From: Haliea sp964022665
Lineage (GTDB): Bacteria; Pseudomonadota; Gammaproteobacteria; Pseudomonadales; Halieaceae
Direction of reading: 5' to 3'
Assembly: GCA_964022665.1 (NCBI GenBank)
Contig: CAXIDF010000010.1
Coordinates: forward strand, 62,001 to 126,000
DNA: 64,000 nucleotides
The notes below the pieces were generated by a model. It made no database searches, was not told where the DNA came from, and saw only the letters and a list, made by a program, of their open reading frames with translations. Shown piece by piece: positions 43,824-53,380 of the stretch. A program made the position numbers and the translations under genes. The number at the start of each line of letters is the position of its first letter. Position 1 is the stretch's first letter.

Positions 43824-44999
43824 ATGACAACGCACGCAGGGGAATTCCGCTTTGCGGACCGCATCGCTGATATCGAGCCGTTCCGGGTCGTTGAAGTGCT
43901 CACGCGGGCGACCGAGCTCGCGGCGGCAGGGCGCGACATCGTGCACCTGTCTGCCGGGGCACCGGACTTCGTCACGGCGCCGCCGATTGTTGAGGCGGGT
44001 CGTCAGGCGCTCGCCGATGGGCACACCCATTACTCGCCGGCGTGTGGCTTGCCGGCCCTGCGTGAAGCCCTGTCTGCGCATTACGCGCAGGTCTATGGCC
44101 TGGATATTGCGCCGCGCCGGATTATTGTGACTCCCGGTGCCTCGGGTGCGTTGTTGCTGCTCAGCGCGCTGCTGCTCAACCCGGGCGAAGGCATGCTGCT
44201 GACCGACCCCGGTTATCCGTGCAACCGGCATTTCATGCGCCTGGTTGAGGGGCGCGGGCAGCTGGTGCCGGTGGATGCGAGTACCCGCTATCAACTCACG
44301 GGCGCACTGGCGACCGCCCACTGGCGTGAGAACACCGTCGGCGCGATGGTTGCCTCGCCCGCCAACCCCACCGGGACCTCCCTCTCCCTGGCTGAGTTGG
44401 CCGACCTGTCAGCGGCCGTGCGCGCACGCCGCGGCCACCTGATTGTGGACGAGATCTACCACGGTCTCGGTTACGATGGCCCCACCCGCTCTGTGCTGGA
44501 GGTGGACCCGGAGGCCTTCGTGGTCAACAGTTTTTCCAAATACTTCGGCATGACCGGTTGGCGGCTGGGGTGGTTGGTGGCGCCAGAGGCCGCCGTGCCC
44601 GGCCTGGAGAAGCTGGCCCAGAACCTGTTCATCTCCATGTCCACCATGGGCCAGCACGCTGCCCTGGCCTGCTTCAAGCCCGGTACCCGTGACATTCTCG
44701 AAGAGCGGCGCGACATTTTCCGCCAGCGGCGCGACTTCCTGCTGCCGGAACTGGAAAGCCTGGGCCTGACGATTCCCTGCAGACCGGATGGTGCCTTCTA
44801 CATTTATGCCGATGCGGCCCGCTTTACCGACGATAGCGAGGCCTTTTGCTGGCGTCTGCTGGAAGAACACGGCGTTGCCCTCACGCCGGGCGTCGACTTC
44901 GGCCACGTGCGGGCCCGAGAGCACATCCGCTTTTCCTACGCCACCAGTATGGAGCGTCTGGAAGAAGCGGTCAGCCGGCTGTCCCGGGTACTGGCGTAG
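43824..44999 (+). CDS. PLP-dependent class I/II aminotransferase
   Basis: Fold-type I aminotransferase of 391 residues. Visible landmarks are HLSAGAPDF, SPANPTGTSLS, the DEIYHGLGYDG aspartate/tyrosine segment, and the PLP lysine in NSFSKYFGMTGWRLGW. Start ATG 43824 has CAGGGGGA upstream. An aminotransferase also sits beside dksA in Pseudomonas, on the opposite strand to dksA, as here. The amino-acid specificity is unknown. Confidence 0.9.
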   Translation: MTTHAGEFRFADRIADIEPFRVVEVLTRATELAAAGRDIVHLSAGAPDFVTAPPIVEAGRQALADGHTHYSPACGLPALREALSAHYAQVYGLDIAPRRIIVTPGASGALLLLSALLLNPGEGMLLTDPGYPCNRHFMRLVEGRGQLVPVDASTRYQLTGALATAHWRENTVGAMVASPANPTGTSLSLAELADLSAAVRARRGHLIVDEIYHGLGYDGPTRSVLEVDPEAFVVNSFSKYFGMTGWRLGWLVAPEAAVPGLEKLAQNLFISMSTMGQHAALACFKPGTRDILEERRDIFRQRRDFLLPELESLGLTIPCRPDGAFYIYADAARFTDDSEAFCWRLLEEHGVALTPGVDFGHVRAREHIRFSYATSMERLEEAVSRLSRVLA

Positions 45000-45718
45000 T
45001 GGAATTTGGTCAGCTGCTGGAGGGTCGCCTGATACGCCGCTACAAGCGCTTCCTGGCGGATGTGGCAATGCCTTCGGGCGAAACACTGACTGTGCATTGT
45101 CCCAACACGGGCGCCATGACTGGCTGTGCCGAGCCGGGCGCCCGTGTATGGCTGTCGCAATCGGCCAACAGCAAACGCAAGTACCCGCATACCTGGGAGC
45201 TGGTGGAGACCTCCCGTGGTCTTGCCTGTATTCACTCGGCGCTGGCCAACCGGGTAGTGAAGGAAGCCGTGCAGGCGCAACGTATACCCGGGTTGGAAGG
45301 CTACCCCGAAGTCGCCACGGAGGTGGCCTACGCTGGCGGCAGCCGGGCTGACCTGCTACTCAGCGGGCCTGCGGGGCGGGTGTATATCGAGGTGAAGTCG
45401 GTAACACTGTGTGTCGATGGCGGTCAGGGCCTGTTCCCCGATGCGGTGAGCGAGCGCGGCCGCAAACACCTGGCAGCGCTGCGTGAGGTGCTCGATGCGG
45501 GCACGCGCAGCGTGCTGCTGTTCTGCGTATTCCACCGTGGCATTGCGCGGGTCAGCAGCGCCGGTGGCATCGATCCGGCGTACCGCGAGGCATTGCGCGA
45601 AGCGCAGGCGGCGGGTGTGGAGGTGCTGGCCTGGGGCGCAGAGATCACGCCCCAGGGACTCACGCTGGCGTACCCGCTGCCGTTTTCACTCGATCCGCAG
45701 GTGCATCCATCATGCTGA
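44999..45718 (+). CDS. sfsA: Sugar fermentation stimulation protein A homologue
   Basis: SfsA family, 239 residues, with a DNA/nuclease-like fold. Typical segments are LEGRLIRRYKRFLADV, HCPNTGAMTGC, SNSKRKYPHTWEL (here ANSKRKYPHTWEL) and VEVKSVTL-like IEVKSVTLC. The GTG start overlaps the aminotransferase stop by one base (TAGTG). The biochemical role of SfsA is not settled; it has been linked to maltose metabolism and DNA binding. Confidence 0.92.
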   Translation: MEFGQLLEGRLIRRYKRFLADVAMPSGETLTVHCPNTGAMTGCAEPGARVWLSQSANSKRKYPHTWELVETSRGLACIHSALANRVVKEAVQAQRIPGLEGYPEVATEVAYAGGSRADLLLSGPAGRVYIEVKSVTLCVDGGQGLFPDAVSERGRKHLAALREVLDAGTRSVLLFCVFHRGIARVSSAGGIDPAYREALREAQAAGVEVLAWGAEITPQGLTLAYPLPFSLDPQVHPSC

Positions 45719-46407
45719 CCCTTGCCCAGCTTACCGGCCGCGACGACAGTCACCTTGTGCCCTGCGCCGGTCCTCACCGCCTGCAGGCGGATGCGGCGGC
45801 CGCGTTCGGACGGCTGCAGTCCGATGCTCGCGAGGCGGGCTTTGAGCTCGCGATTGCCAGCAGCCACCGTTCCTATGAGCGCCAGCGCATTATCTGGAAT
45901 GGCAAGGCGTGTGGCGAGCGCGCCGTGCACGATGATGCCGGGTCGCCGGTGGATGTGCTGGCGCTGCCGCCTGCCGCCCGCCTGCACGCCATTCTGCGTT
46001 TCTCTGCGCTGCCGGGCACGTCGCGTCATCATTGGGGTACAGACCTCGATATCTATGATGCGGCGGCAGTTCCGGCGGACTACGCGGTGCAATTAAGCCC
46101 TGCGGAAGTGGCGCCGGGAGGGCCTTTTGATGCTTTGCATCGCTGGCTGGACGAGCGCATGGCAGCGCATGCCTCGCAGGGTTTTTTTCGTCCTTATGCG
46201 CGCGATTGCGGCGGTGTGGCGCCGGAGCGTTGGCACCTGAGTTATGCGCCGCTCTCGTGTGAGCTGGTTGGACGAGTTTCTGCTCGAGCGCTGGGTGAAT
46301 GCTGGGATTGCGATCGCGAGCCACTGACGTTGCGCGCGGAGATTGAAGCCGAGCTGCCGGCACTGCTGGCGCGCTACGTGGCTGTTGCGGAGAACTGGTG
46401 CGGGTGA
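45712..46407 (+). CDS. M15-family D-alanyl-D-alanine carboxypeptidase-like protein
   Basis: Zinc peptidase of 231 residues related to VanY/LdcB. The zinc motif is SRHHWGTDLD (H106, D113 as likely ligands) with a late WHLSYAP histidine. No signal peptide is evident, so a cytoplasmic peptidoglycan-recycling role or non-classical localisation is possible. It overlaps sfsA by 7 nt. Confidence 0.85.
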   Translation: MLTLAQLTGRDDSHLVPCAGPHRLQADAAAAFGRLQSDAREAGFELAIASSHRSYERQRIIWNGKACGERAVHDDAGSPVDVLALPPAARLHAILRFSALPGTSRHHWGTDLDIYDAAAVPADYAVQLSPAEVAPGGPFDALHRWLDERMAAHASQGFFRPYARDCGGVAPERWHLSYAPLSCELVGRVSARALGECWDCDREPLTLRAEIEAELPALLARYVAVAENWCG

Positions 46408-46476
46408 GATTGCGCTGATGCGGTAGAGGAAAGACCGGGGCACGGCAGTGGCCGGCCCCGGGAGTGTGCAGCGGAC

Positions 46477-47022
46477 TCAGCGGTCGATCTGGCTGGTTTC
46501 GTCGAAGTTGCGTACGGCGTCCACAATGGCCTTGCGCGCCTCATCGGAGGTGCCCCAGCCGTCGATTTTCACCCATTTGCCCTGTTCCAGATCCTTGTAG
46601 TGCTCGAAGAAATGCTGGATTTGCTGGATCAGCAGCGGCGGCAGGTCGGTAGCTTCCTTGATGTCCTTGTAGGCCTTGCTCAGTTTGTCGGTCGGCACAG
46701 CGATCAGCTTGGCGTCGCCGCCGGCTTCATCCGACATGTGCAGGATGCCCACCGGGCGGCAGGGTATGACGCAGCCGCTGATGACCGTGTGCGGCGTGTG
46801 TACCAGCACGTCCAGCGGGTCGCCGTCGTCGGCCAGCGTGTTGGGTATGTAGCCGTAGTTGCAGGGGTAAAACATTGCCGCCGTCATGAAGCGGTCGACC
46901 ATGATCGCGCCGCTGTCGTGATCGACCTCGTACTTGACCGGGTCTGAATGTGCGGGAACTTCGATAATGACATTGATTTCATCGGGAATGTTCTTCCCGG
47001 CGGGCACGAGGTGCAGGCTCAT
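46477..47022 (-). CDS. ppa: Inorganic pyrophosphatase (soluble, family I)
   Basis: Hydrolyses PPi to phosphate. The 181 residues include IEVPAHSDPVKYEVD, the catalytic signature DGDPLDVLV and the DEAGGDAKLIAVP segment. It lies 56 nt downstream of a PPi-type phosphofructokinase gene on the same strand, so two enzymes competing for PPi appear to be co-transcribed. Confidence 0.95.
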   Translation of the reverse strand: MSLHLVPAGKNIPDEINVIIEVPAHSDPVKYEVDHDSGAIMVDRFMTAAMFYPCNYGYIPNTLADDGDPLDVLVHTPHTVISGCVIPCRPVGILHMSDEAGGDAKLIAVPTDKLSKAYKDIKEATDLPPLLIQQIQHFFEHYKDLEQGKWVKIDGWGTSDEARKAIVDAVRNFDETSQIDR

Positions 47023-47078
47023 GGGCTTTCCTGTTGTGAGTGGTTGCTAAATGGGCAGCGGAGTATAGCAGGCTGTGG

Positions 47079-48341
47079 CTAAACCTTGAACGCTGTCTTC
47101 AGTTTGCGTGGCACCGGGGTCAGGCGCAGGCGTACATAGCGCGGTAACCCCTTGCGATACTCGGGGTAGGCCTCGCCAGTAATCAGCGGTTCCAGGTAGG
47201 CCCGGGCGTCTTCGGTAATGCCGAAACCGTCGCGACTGATATAGCTGCGTGGCATTTTCTTTTCCTGGTTGGCGACCGCCTCGAGGGGCGCCTCGCCGAT
47301 GTGCCAGCTGTATTTCTTGCTCTTGCCGCGGACGATGGCGGGCATGATGGCGTTGCGGCCCTGCAGGGCAAATTCAACGGCGGCCCGGCCTACGGCGTAG
47401 GCCTGCTCGAGGTCGGTTTGCGAGGCAATATGGCGGGCGGAGCGCTGCAGGTAGTCGGCGACCGCCCAGTGGTACTTGTAGCCCAGTTCCTGCTTGATCA
47501 TGTCTGCCAGCGTGGGGGCCAAGCCGCCCAGCTGACTGTGGCCAAAGGCGTCCGTGAGGCCCGACTCGGCCAGGAATCGTCCCTCGCGGTCCTGCGTGCC
47601 CTCCGAGGCAACGATGACGCAGTGACCCCAGCGCTTCACTGTGCGCTTCACCCGGGCCAGGAACTTCTTGCGGTCAAACGCCACTTCCGGAAACAGGATG
47701 ATATGGGGGGCATCGCCCTCCTGTTCCGCTGCGAGCCCGGCAGCGGCGGCGATCCAGCCCGCGTGGCGGCCCATCACCTCAAGAATGAAAACCTTGGTGG
47801 AGGTTTCGCACATCGAGGCCACGTCCAGCGCCGCCTCCCGCGTGGAAATGGCCACATATTTCGCGACCGAACCAAAGCCCGGGCAGGTATCTGTCAGGGG
47901 GAGGTCATTGTCGATGGTCTTGGGAATGTGAATGGCCTGCAGGGGGTAGCCCATGGCCTGGCTGAGCTGGGAAACTTTCAGGCAGGTGTCCGCCGAGTCG
48001 CCGCCACCATTGTAGAAGAAGTAGCCAATGTTATGGGCGCGAAACACCTCGATCAGGCGTTCGTACTCGGCGCGGTTTTCCTCCAGGCTTTTCAGCTTGT
48101 GCCGACAGGAGCCGAAGGCGCCCGCGGGCGTGCTCAGCAGGCCGCGAATGGCCGCGGGCGTTTCCTTGCTGGTGTCTATCAGATCCTCGCGCAGGGCGCC
48201 GATAATGCCGTTGCGGCCCGCGTACACTTTGCCGATCTGTTTGCGATTTTCCCGTGCGGTTTCAATAACACCGCAAGCCGAGGCATTGATGACGGCGGTG
48301 ACGCCGCCCGACTGGGCATAGAAGGCATTCTTTACAGGCAT
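47079..48341 (-). CDS. 6-phosphofructokinase, pyrophosphate-dependent type
   Basis: Phosphorylates fructose-6-P, probably using PPi, in a reversible reaction. The 420-residue protein has NGGGDSADT, where the aspartate replaces the glycine that accepts ATP in bacterial Pfk, and PKTIDNDLP, where the lysine marks PPi-type enzymes. ATG 48341 (MPVKNAFYAQSGGVTAVIN) gives the usual N-terminus; ATG 48386 would add 15 residues. The first aspartate of the common GGDD motif is glycine here, so the donor should be tested. Confidence 0.88.
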   Translation of the reverse strand: MPVKNAFYAQSGGVTAVINASACGVIETARENRKQIGKVYAGRNGIIGALREDLIDTSKETPAAIRGLLSTPAGAFGSCRHKLKSLEENRAEYERLIEVFRAHNIGYFFYNGGGDSADTCLKVSQLSQAMGYPLQAIHIPKTIDNDLPLTDTCPGFGSVAKYVAISTREAALDVASMCETSTKVFILEVMGRHAGWIAAAAGLAAEQEGDAPHIILFPEVAFDRKKFLARVKRTVKRWGHCVIVASEGTQDREGRFLAESGLTDAFGHSQLGGLAPTLADMIKQELGYKYHWAVADYLQRSARHIASQTDLEQAYAVGRAAVEFALQGRNAIMPAIVRGKSKKYSWHIGEAPLEAVANQEKKMPRSYISRDGFGITEDARAYLEPLITGEAYPEYRKGLPRYVRLRLTPVPRKLKTAFKV

Positions 48342-48517
48342 AGTCAGTCCGTAGTGGGCCGGGCCTTGCGGCTCCGGGGAGATCATTTTTTAGTCAGGCG
48401 GCGATGATACGGGAAACTGAGGCGCTTGTAGACCGTGGGCGGGCCGGTTGTTGTGGATTGCTGCTGCGGTTGCCTGCTGCGTGCTAGACTGCGCGGCTTC
48501 ACTGGAGGGAGCGGCGC

Positions 48518-49888
48518 TTGAGCGGACACATTCATATTCTGGGTATCTGCGGTACATTTATGGGCGGAATTGCGCTGCTGGCGCGCGAGCTCGGCTACCG
48601 CGTGACCGGCTCCGATGCCAACGTCTATCCCCCCATGAGTACGCAGCTGCAAGCCGCGGGTATCGAGTTGATGGAGGGCTACGCGCCGGAGCATTTGCAG
48701 CCAGCGCCGGATACGGTGGTGGTGGGCAACGCGATGCGCCGCGGCAATCCCGCGGTGGAGTACCTGTTGAACGCGGGCCTGCCCTACACCTCCGGGCCGC
48801 AATGGCTCGCCGAAAACGTGCTGCAGGGCAAATGGGTGCTGGCGGTATCGGGTACGCACGGCAAAACCACGACCAGCAGCCTGCTGGCCTGGATTCTGGA
48901 CTATGCCGGGCTGGCACCGGGGTTCCTGATTGGCGGTGTACCGGCAAACTTCGGTCAGTCCGCACGCGGCACCAGCGGCAATTTCTTCGTGGTGGAAGCC
49001 GACGAATACGACACAGCCTTCTTTGACAAGCGTTCGAAGTTTGTTCATTACCGGCCGCGCACGGTTACCATCAACAATCTCGAGTTTGACCATGCGGACA
49101 TCTTCCCGGACCTCGCGGCCATTCAGCGCCAGTTTCACCATCTCGTGCGTTGCGTGCCGGGGGAAGGGATGGTGATCCATCCGCAGGGGCAGGCAGCGGT
49201 TGATGACCTGCTGGCCATGGGGTGCTGGACGCCGGCGCAGTCGTTCACTCTGGACGGCGAGGCCGACTGGAGTGCCACCCTGCTGGCACCGGATGCGTCG
49301 CGTTTTGCCGTGCGCGACCCCGCGGGCTCCACGGCGGAAGTGGCCTGGGGTTTCCTGGGGCGTCACAATGTGGAGAACGCACTGGCTGCGCTGGCAGCGG
49401 CGCGGCATGTGGGTGTGCCGTTGCAGCAGGGTGCGGCAGCGTTGGCCGGGTTCCGGGGGGTCAAGCGTCGGCTGGAATTGTTGGGTGAGGTGGGTGGAGT
49501 AACCGTCTATGACGATTTTGCGCATCACCCCACTGCGATTGCGACAACCCTGCAGGGTTTGCGCGCCAGCGCCGTCGGCCGCGTGATTGCCGTAGTTGAA
49601 CCGCGCTCCAACACGATGCGTATCGGTCAACATCGACTTGCGCTGCAGGAATGTACGCGCGACGCTGACGCCGTGTACTGGTTCCAGCCGCCGGGCATGG
49701 ACTGGTCGCTCGATGCGGTAGCCGCGGCGAGTACTGTACCGGCCACCGTGGCCCACGACATCGACCACCTGGCGCGGCGTGTGGCGCAAGAATCGCGACC
49801 CGGAGACCGGGTGGTCATAATGAGCAATGGCGGCTTTGGTGGCATTCACCAGCGTCTGCTGGATGAATTGAAGGCGGTAAATTCCTGA
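48518..49888 (+). CDS. mpl: UDP-MurNAc:L-Ala-gamma-D-Glu-meso-DAP ligase
   Basis: Murein-peptide ligase that recycles the tripeptide onto UDP-MurNAc. The 456-residue Mur ligase has HILGICGTFMGGIALLA, the P-loop VSGTHGKTTTSSLL, VVEADEYDTAFFDKRSKFVH (here EADEYDTAFFDKR) and DDFAHHPTAI. The start is TTG 48518 behind GGAGGGA. The stop overlaps the next ATG (TGATG). Confidence 0.95.
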   Translation: MSGHIHILGICGTFMGGIALLARELGYRVTGSDANVYPPMSTQLQAAGIELMEGYAPEHLQPAPDTVVVGNAMRRGNPAVEYLLNAGLPYTSGPQWLAENVLQGKWVLAVSGTHGKTTTSSLLAWILDYAGLAPGFLIGGVPANFGQSARGTSGNFFVVEADEYDTAFFDKRSKFVHYRPRTVTINNLEFDHADIFPDLAAIQRQFHHLVRCVPGEGMVIHPQGQAAVDDLLAMGCWTPAQSFTLDGEADWSATLLAPDASRFAVRDPAGSTAEVAWGFLGRHNVENALAALAAARHVGVPLQQGAAALAGFRGVKRRLELLGEVGGVTVYDDFAHHPTAIATTLQGLRASAVGRVIAVVEPRSNTMRIGQHRLALQECTRDADAVYWFQPPGMDWSLDAVAAASTVPATVAHDIDHLARRVAQESRPGDRVVIMSNGGFGGIHQRLLDELKAVNS

Positions 49889-52509
49889 TGCGTAATCACC
49901 CTCTGCTCCACGCCTATGATGCTCTGGTGCTGCGTCGCCCCTGGATCTCGTTGGCCCTCGTCGCCCTGGTGCTGGTCCTCAGTGCCTCGCAACTGGGCAA
50001 AATCAAGCTCGATGCGTCGGCCGACTCCCTGATGTTGCAGGGCGACCCCGCACTGGACTTCTTTCGCGACGTGTCCGCTGAATACGGTGCCGAGGATTTC
50101 CTGCTGCTGACCTGGCAGCCCGAAGCGCCGCTGCTCAGTGACGCGTCGCTGGACCCGCTCAAGCGCATGGCGGACGAGTTGCGCACATTGCCGCGGGTGT
50201 CCTCCGTGGTCACCGTGTGGGATGTGCCCTTGCTGGAGAGTCCACCGGTCAGCCTCTCCGATATCACCTCCGGCGATCCGCTGCCCAGCCTGAACGACCC
50301 CGAGGTGGATCGCGCCATGGCGCTGGAAGAGTTCACCACCAGTCCTATTTATGCGGAATTGCTGGCCAGCCGCAACGGCGATCTGACCGCCGTGCAGGTC
50401 AATCTGCAACGGGACACGCGCTACTTCGACCTGCTGCAGCAGCGTGATGCGCTGCGCGCCAAGGCGGAGGCGGGTGCCTTGAGCGGCGCGGAAGAGGCGG
50501 CCCTCGAGGCGGTCGAGGTGGAGTTCAAGGCCCACACGGCACAAGCGCTGGAGCAGCAGAGCCAGCTGGTGCAGTCGGTGCGCACTATCGCCGATGGTTA
50601 TCGCCAGCACGCGCGCATTTTTGTCGGCGGTGTGCCAATGATCACGGCGGATATGGTCAGTTTCGTGCGCAGCGATCTGGTGCTGTTCGGCACGGCGATA
50701 CTCGGCGTCATGCTGGTCGTGCTCGCTCTCATTTTCCGCCGCGTGCGCTGGACGGTGATTCCTCTGGCCACGTGCATGGCCTCTGTGACGGTGATGCTGG
50801 GCCTGCTCGGCTGGCTGGACTGGCGCATGACCGTGATCTCGTCGAACTTTGTTGCAGTGTTGTTGATCATCAGCCTCGCCATTGCCATCCACCTGGTGGT
50901 GCGCTACCGGGAACTGCATGCGGAGGACCCGGAGGGCGACCTGCATGACCGTGTGTTGCAGACGGTGGCGTTGATGGCAGTGCCCTGCGTCTATACCGGC
51001 ATTACCACCATCGTCGCGTTCATGTCGCTGGTGGTGTCCGGCATCCAGCCGGTGATCGATTTCGGCTGGATGATGACGGTGGGTATCCTGGTGGCACTGG
51101 TGCTGGCGTTCATTATGGTGCCGTGCCTGATTGAAGTGTGGCCCAAAGGCCGCCCTTTCCGTTTCCGTCAGGAGGGCGAGCCGTTGACGCTGCACTTTGC
51201 GCGGGCGACCGAGCACTTTGGCAAAACCATCCTGGTGGCGACTGCGGTTGTTGTGGGGCTCACGGTGCTGGGTATTTCGCGCCTGCAGGTGGAAAACCGC
51301 TTTATCGACTACTTCAAGGAGACCACGGAAATCTACCAGGGTATGGAGCTGCTGGATTCACGCCTCGGCGGCACCATTCCACTGGACATCATTTTCTCCG
51401 GCCCCGATGCCGCAGCGCCGCTGCCCGGCCTGGAAGGCATGCAACCCGCGGCGGACGCGCCCGCGGACGACGATCCGCTCCTCGACGGTGACACAGTGGA
51501 ATTCGCCGCCGCCGATGAGCCTGCCGCGGATGACTGGGGCGATGACTTCGATGGCGGGTTCGACGCGTTCGGCGGCAGCGAAGACAGTTTTACCCCGAGT
51601 TATTGGTTCAGCCTGGAAGGCATGCGTCTGCTGGATGCGGCCCATGCGCACGTGGACAGCCAGGAAGAAACCGGCAAGGTGCTGTCTCTGTCGACCACGT
51701 TTTCGGTGGTGAAGGATCTGCTGGGCGACGACATCGGCAGCGTCGAGCTGGCGCTGGTGCAGAAGAGCCTCCCGGCGGACGTTGCCGAGCTGATGGTAGA
51801 TCCCTATTTTTCCGAGGACAAAGAGCAGGCGCGCATTACCGTGCGGGTGAAGGAAACCAGTGAGCAATTGCGCCGCGATGCATTCCTGTCCCGCCTGCAC
51901 AACGAGCTTGTTGAGGTGACCGGGCTGGCGCCGGAGCGGATTCGTTTCACCGGCATGCTGGTGCTCTATAACAACGTGCTGCAAAGCCTGTTCCAGTCGC
52001 AGATTCTCACTCTGGGCGCTGTGTTCATCGCCATCATGCTGATGTTCCTGCTGCTGTTCCGCTCCCTGTCGCTGGCATTTATTGCGCTGGCGCCGAATAT
52101 TGTGGCCGCCGGTATGGTACTCGGCGTTATGGGTCTGGCGGGCATTCCGCTGGATATCATGACCATTACCATAGCCGCCATTGTGGTGGGCATCGGTGTG
52201 GATGACTGTATTCACTACGTACACCGGTTTCAGCGCGAGTTCCCGCGCGACCGCAACTACGTGGCGGCCATGTACCGTTGTCACGGGAGTATTGGCCGGG
52301 CAATGTACTACACGACAGTGACGGTAGTGATCGGCTTTTCGATGCTGACCCTGTCCAATTTCAATCCGAGTATTTATTTCGGCCTGCTCACGGTGCTGGC
52401 GATGGCGGTGGCAGTGATTGGTGCGCTGCTGCTGTTGCCCAGATTGATTCTGCTGATGCGCCCCCTCGGCCCCGAGGCCAATGTTCCCACCGGGGTGGAG
52501 GTGGGTTGA
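49888..52509 (+). CDS. RND-superfamily (MMPL-like) exporter
   Basis: Inner-membrane permease of 873 residues with the duplicated RND layout. There is one N-terminal membrane helix, a periplasmic domain and a bundle around residues 260-400, then a second half with the same order (second bundle from about 700). It belongs to the predicted-exporter/MMPL group rather than the AcrB type. A very acidic, Asp/Gly-rich insertion occupies about residues 520-570 in the second periplasmic domain. It starts on the mpl stop and its own stop overlaps the YkgJ-type gene, so these form an operon. Cargo is unknown. Confidence 0.88.
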   Translation: MRNHPLLHAYDALVLRRPWISLALVALVLVLSASQLGKIKLDASADSLMLQGDPALDFFRDVSAEYGAEDFLLLTWQPEAPLLSDASLDPLKRMADELRTLPRVSSVVTVWDVPLLESPPVSLSDITSGDPLPSLNDPEVDRAMALEEFTTSPIYAELLASRNGDLTAVQVNLQRDTRYFDLLQQRDALRAKAEAGALSGAEEAALEAVEVEFKAHTAQALEQQSQLVQSVRTIADGYRQHARIFVGGVPMITADMVSFVRSDLVLFGTAILGVMLVVLALIFRRVRWTVIPLATCMASVTVMLGLLGWLDWRMTVISSNFVAVLLIISLAIAIHLVVRYRELHAEDPEGDLHDRVLQTVALMAVPCVYTGITTIVAFMSLVVSGIQPVIDFGWMMTVGILVALVLAFIMVPCLIEVWPKGRPFRFRQEGEPLTLHFARATEHFGKTILVATAVVVGLTVLGISRLQVENRFIDYFKETTEIYQGMELLDSRLGGTIPLDIIFSGPDAAAPLPGLEGMQPAADAPADDDPLLDGDTVEFAAADEPAADDWGDDFDGGFDAFGGSEDSFTPSYWFSLEGMRLLDAAHAHVDSQEETGKVLSLSTTFSVVKDLLGDDIGSVELALVQKSLPADVAELMVDPYFSEDKEQARITVRVKETSEQLRRDAFLSRLHNELVEVTGLAPERIRFTGMLVLYNNVLQSLFQSQILTLGAVFIAIMLMFLLLFRSLSLAFIALAPNIVAAGMVLGVMGLAGIPLDIMTITIAAIVVGIGVDDCIHYVHRFQREFPRDRNYVAAMYRCHGSIGRAMYYTTVTVVIGFSMLTLSNFNPSIYFGLLTVLAMAVAVIGALLLLPRLILLMRPLGPEANVPTGVEVG

Positions 52510-52766
52510 TGCAGTGTCGCGCCGGGTGTGGTGCCTGCTGTGTGGCACCTTCCATCTCTACACGCTTTTACGGCATGCCCGAGGGCAAGCCGGCGGGGGT
52601 GCGCTGTATTCACCTGACGCCGGAGCGCCTCTGCGGGTTGTTTGGCGACCCCAGACGCCCCGCGGTGTGCAGTGCTTTTCAGGCGGATGTCGACATCTGC
52701 GGTGACAACCGCAGGGTGGCATTGGCCAATCTGGAGCAGCTGGAAATTCTCAGCCGCCCCGACTGA
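52509..52766 (+). CDS. YkgJ-family cysteine cluster protein
   Basis: Small zinc/iron-chelating protein of 85 residues. Cysteines lie in CRAGCGACCVAPS, near GVRCIHL, in RLCGLFG, and in RPAVCSAF, the CxxCC-type pattern of this family. The start overlaps the exporter stop (TGATG), and the stop is 14 nt before the LON-domain gene. Function is not established. Confidence 0.85.
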   Translation: MQCRAGCGACCVAPSISTRFYGMPEGKPAGVRCIHLTPERLCGLFGDPRRPAVCSAFQADVDICGDNRRVALANLEQLEILSRPD

Positions 52767-52779
52767 ACGGGAGTACCCG

Positions 52780-53379
52780 ATGTCTGCAACAGAATTGCCC
52801 CTGTTTCCCCTGTCTGCGGTGCTCTTGCCCTACGGCAAGATGCCCCTGCAGATTTTTGAACAGCGTTACCTGGACCTGGTGCGTGATTGCATGAAGAACG
52901 GCACCGACTTCGGTGTGGTCTGGATACGTCGTGGTGAGGAAGTGGCGGTGAAGGGTTCGCGGCAACAACTTGGCGACATCGGAACGCGCGCACGCATTGT
53001 GGACTTCGACCAGCTGCCGAACGGTTTGCTGGGCGTGACAATCGAAGGCCGGGAACGGTTCCACCTCAGCGATACCCGGGTGGCCTCGAATGGACTGGTG
53101 TTGGGCAACGTTGCGTTCGAGCCCATGCCCGAGTCGGCCGCGCTCGACGACGCCTGGCTGTCGTTACGGGAAATCCTGGAGAACCTGAAGCAGCACCCGC
53201 ACGTCCGGCGCATGGGGCTGGAGATCGACTTCGAGGACGCCTGGCAGGTGGGCTATACGCTGGCGCAGTTGCTGCCGCTGGAGGAGTCACTGAAGTATGC
53301 GCTCCTCAACGCCGGCGACGTTGAGGAGTTGATGGATCAACTGGACCTGATCCTGAGCGATATCAGCGGTGAGGGTTAG
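52780..53379 (+). CDS. LON peptidase N-terminal (substrate-binding) domain protein
   Basis: Stand-alone LON-N domain of 199 residues: LPLFPLSAVLLPYGKMPLQI at the start, FEQRYLDLVRDCMKNG, GTRARIVDFDQLPNGLLGV, and a C-terminal helical part. No AAA+ or protease domain follows. It may act as a substrate adaptor, but this is not known. Confidence 0.88.
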   Translation: MSATELPLFPLSAVLLPYGKMPLQIFEQRYLDLVRDCMKNGTDFGVVWIRRGEEVAVKGSRQQLGDIGTRARIVDFDQLPNGLLGVTIEGRERFHLSDTRVASNGLVLGNVAFEPMPESAALDDAWLSLREILENLKQHPHVRRMGLEIDFEDAWQVGYTLAQLLPLEESLKYALLNAGDVEELMDQLDLILSDISGEG

Positions 53380-53380
53380 T

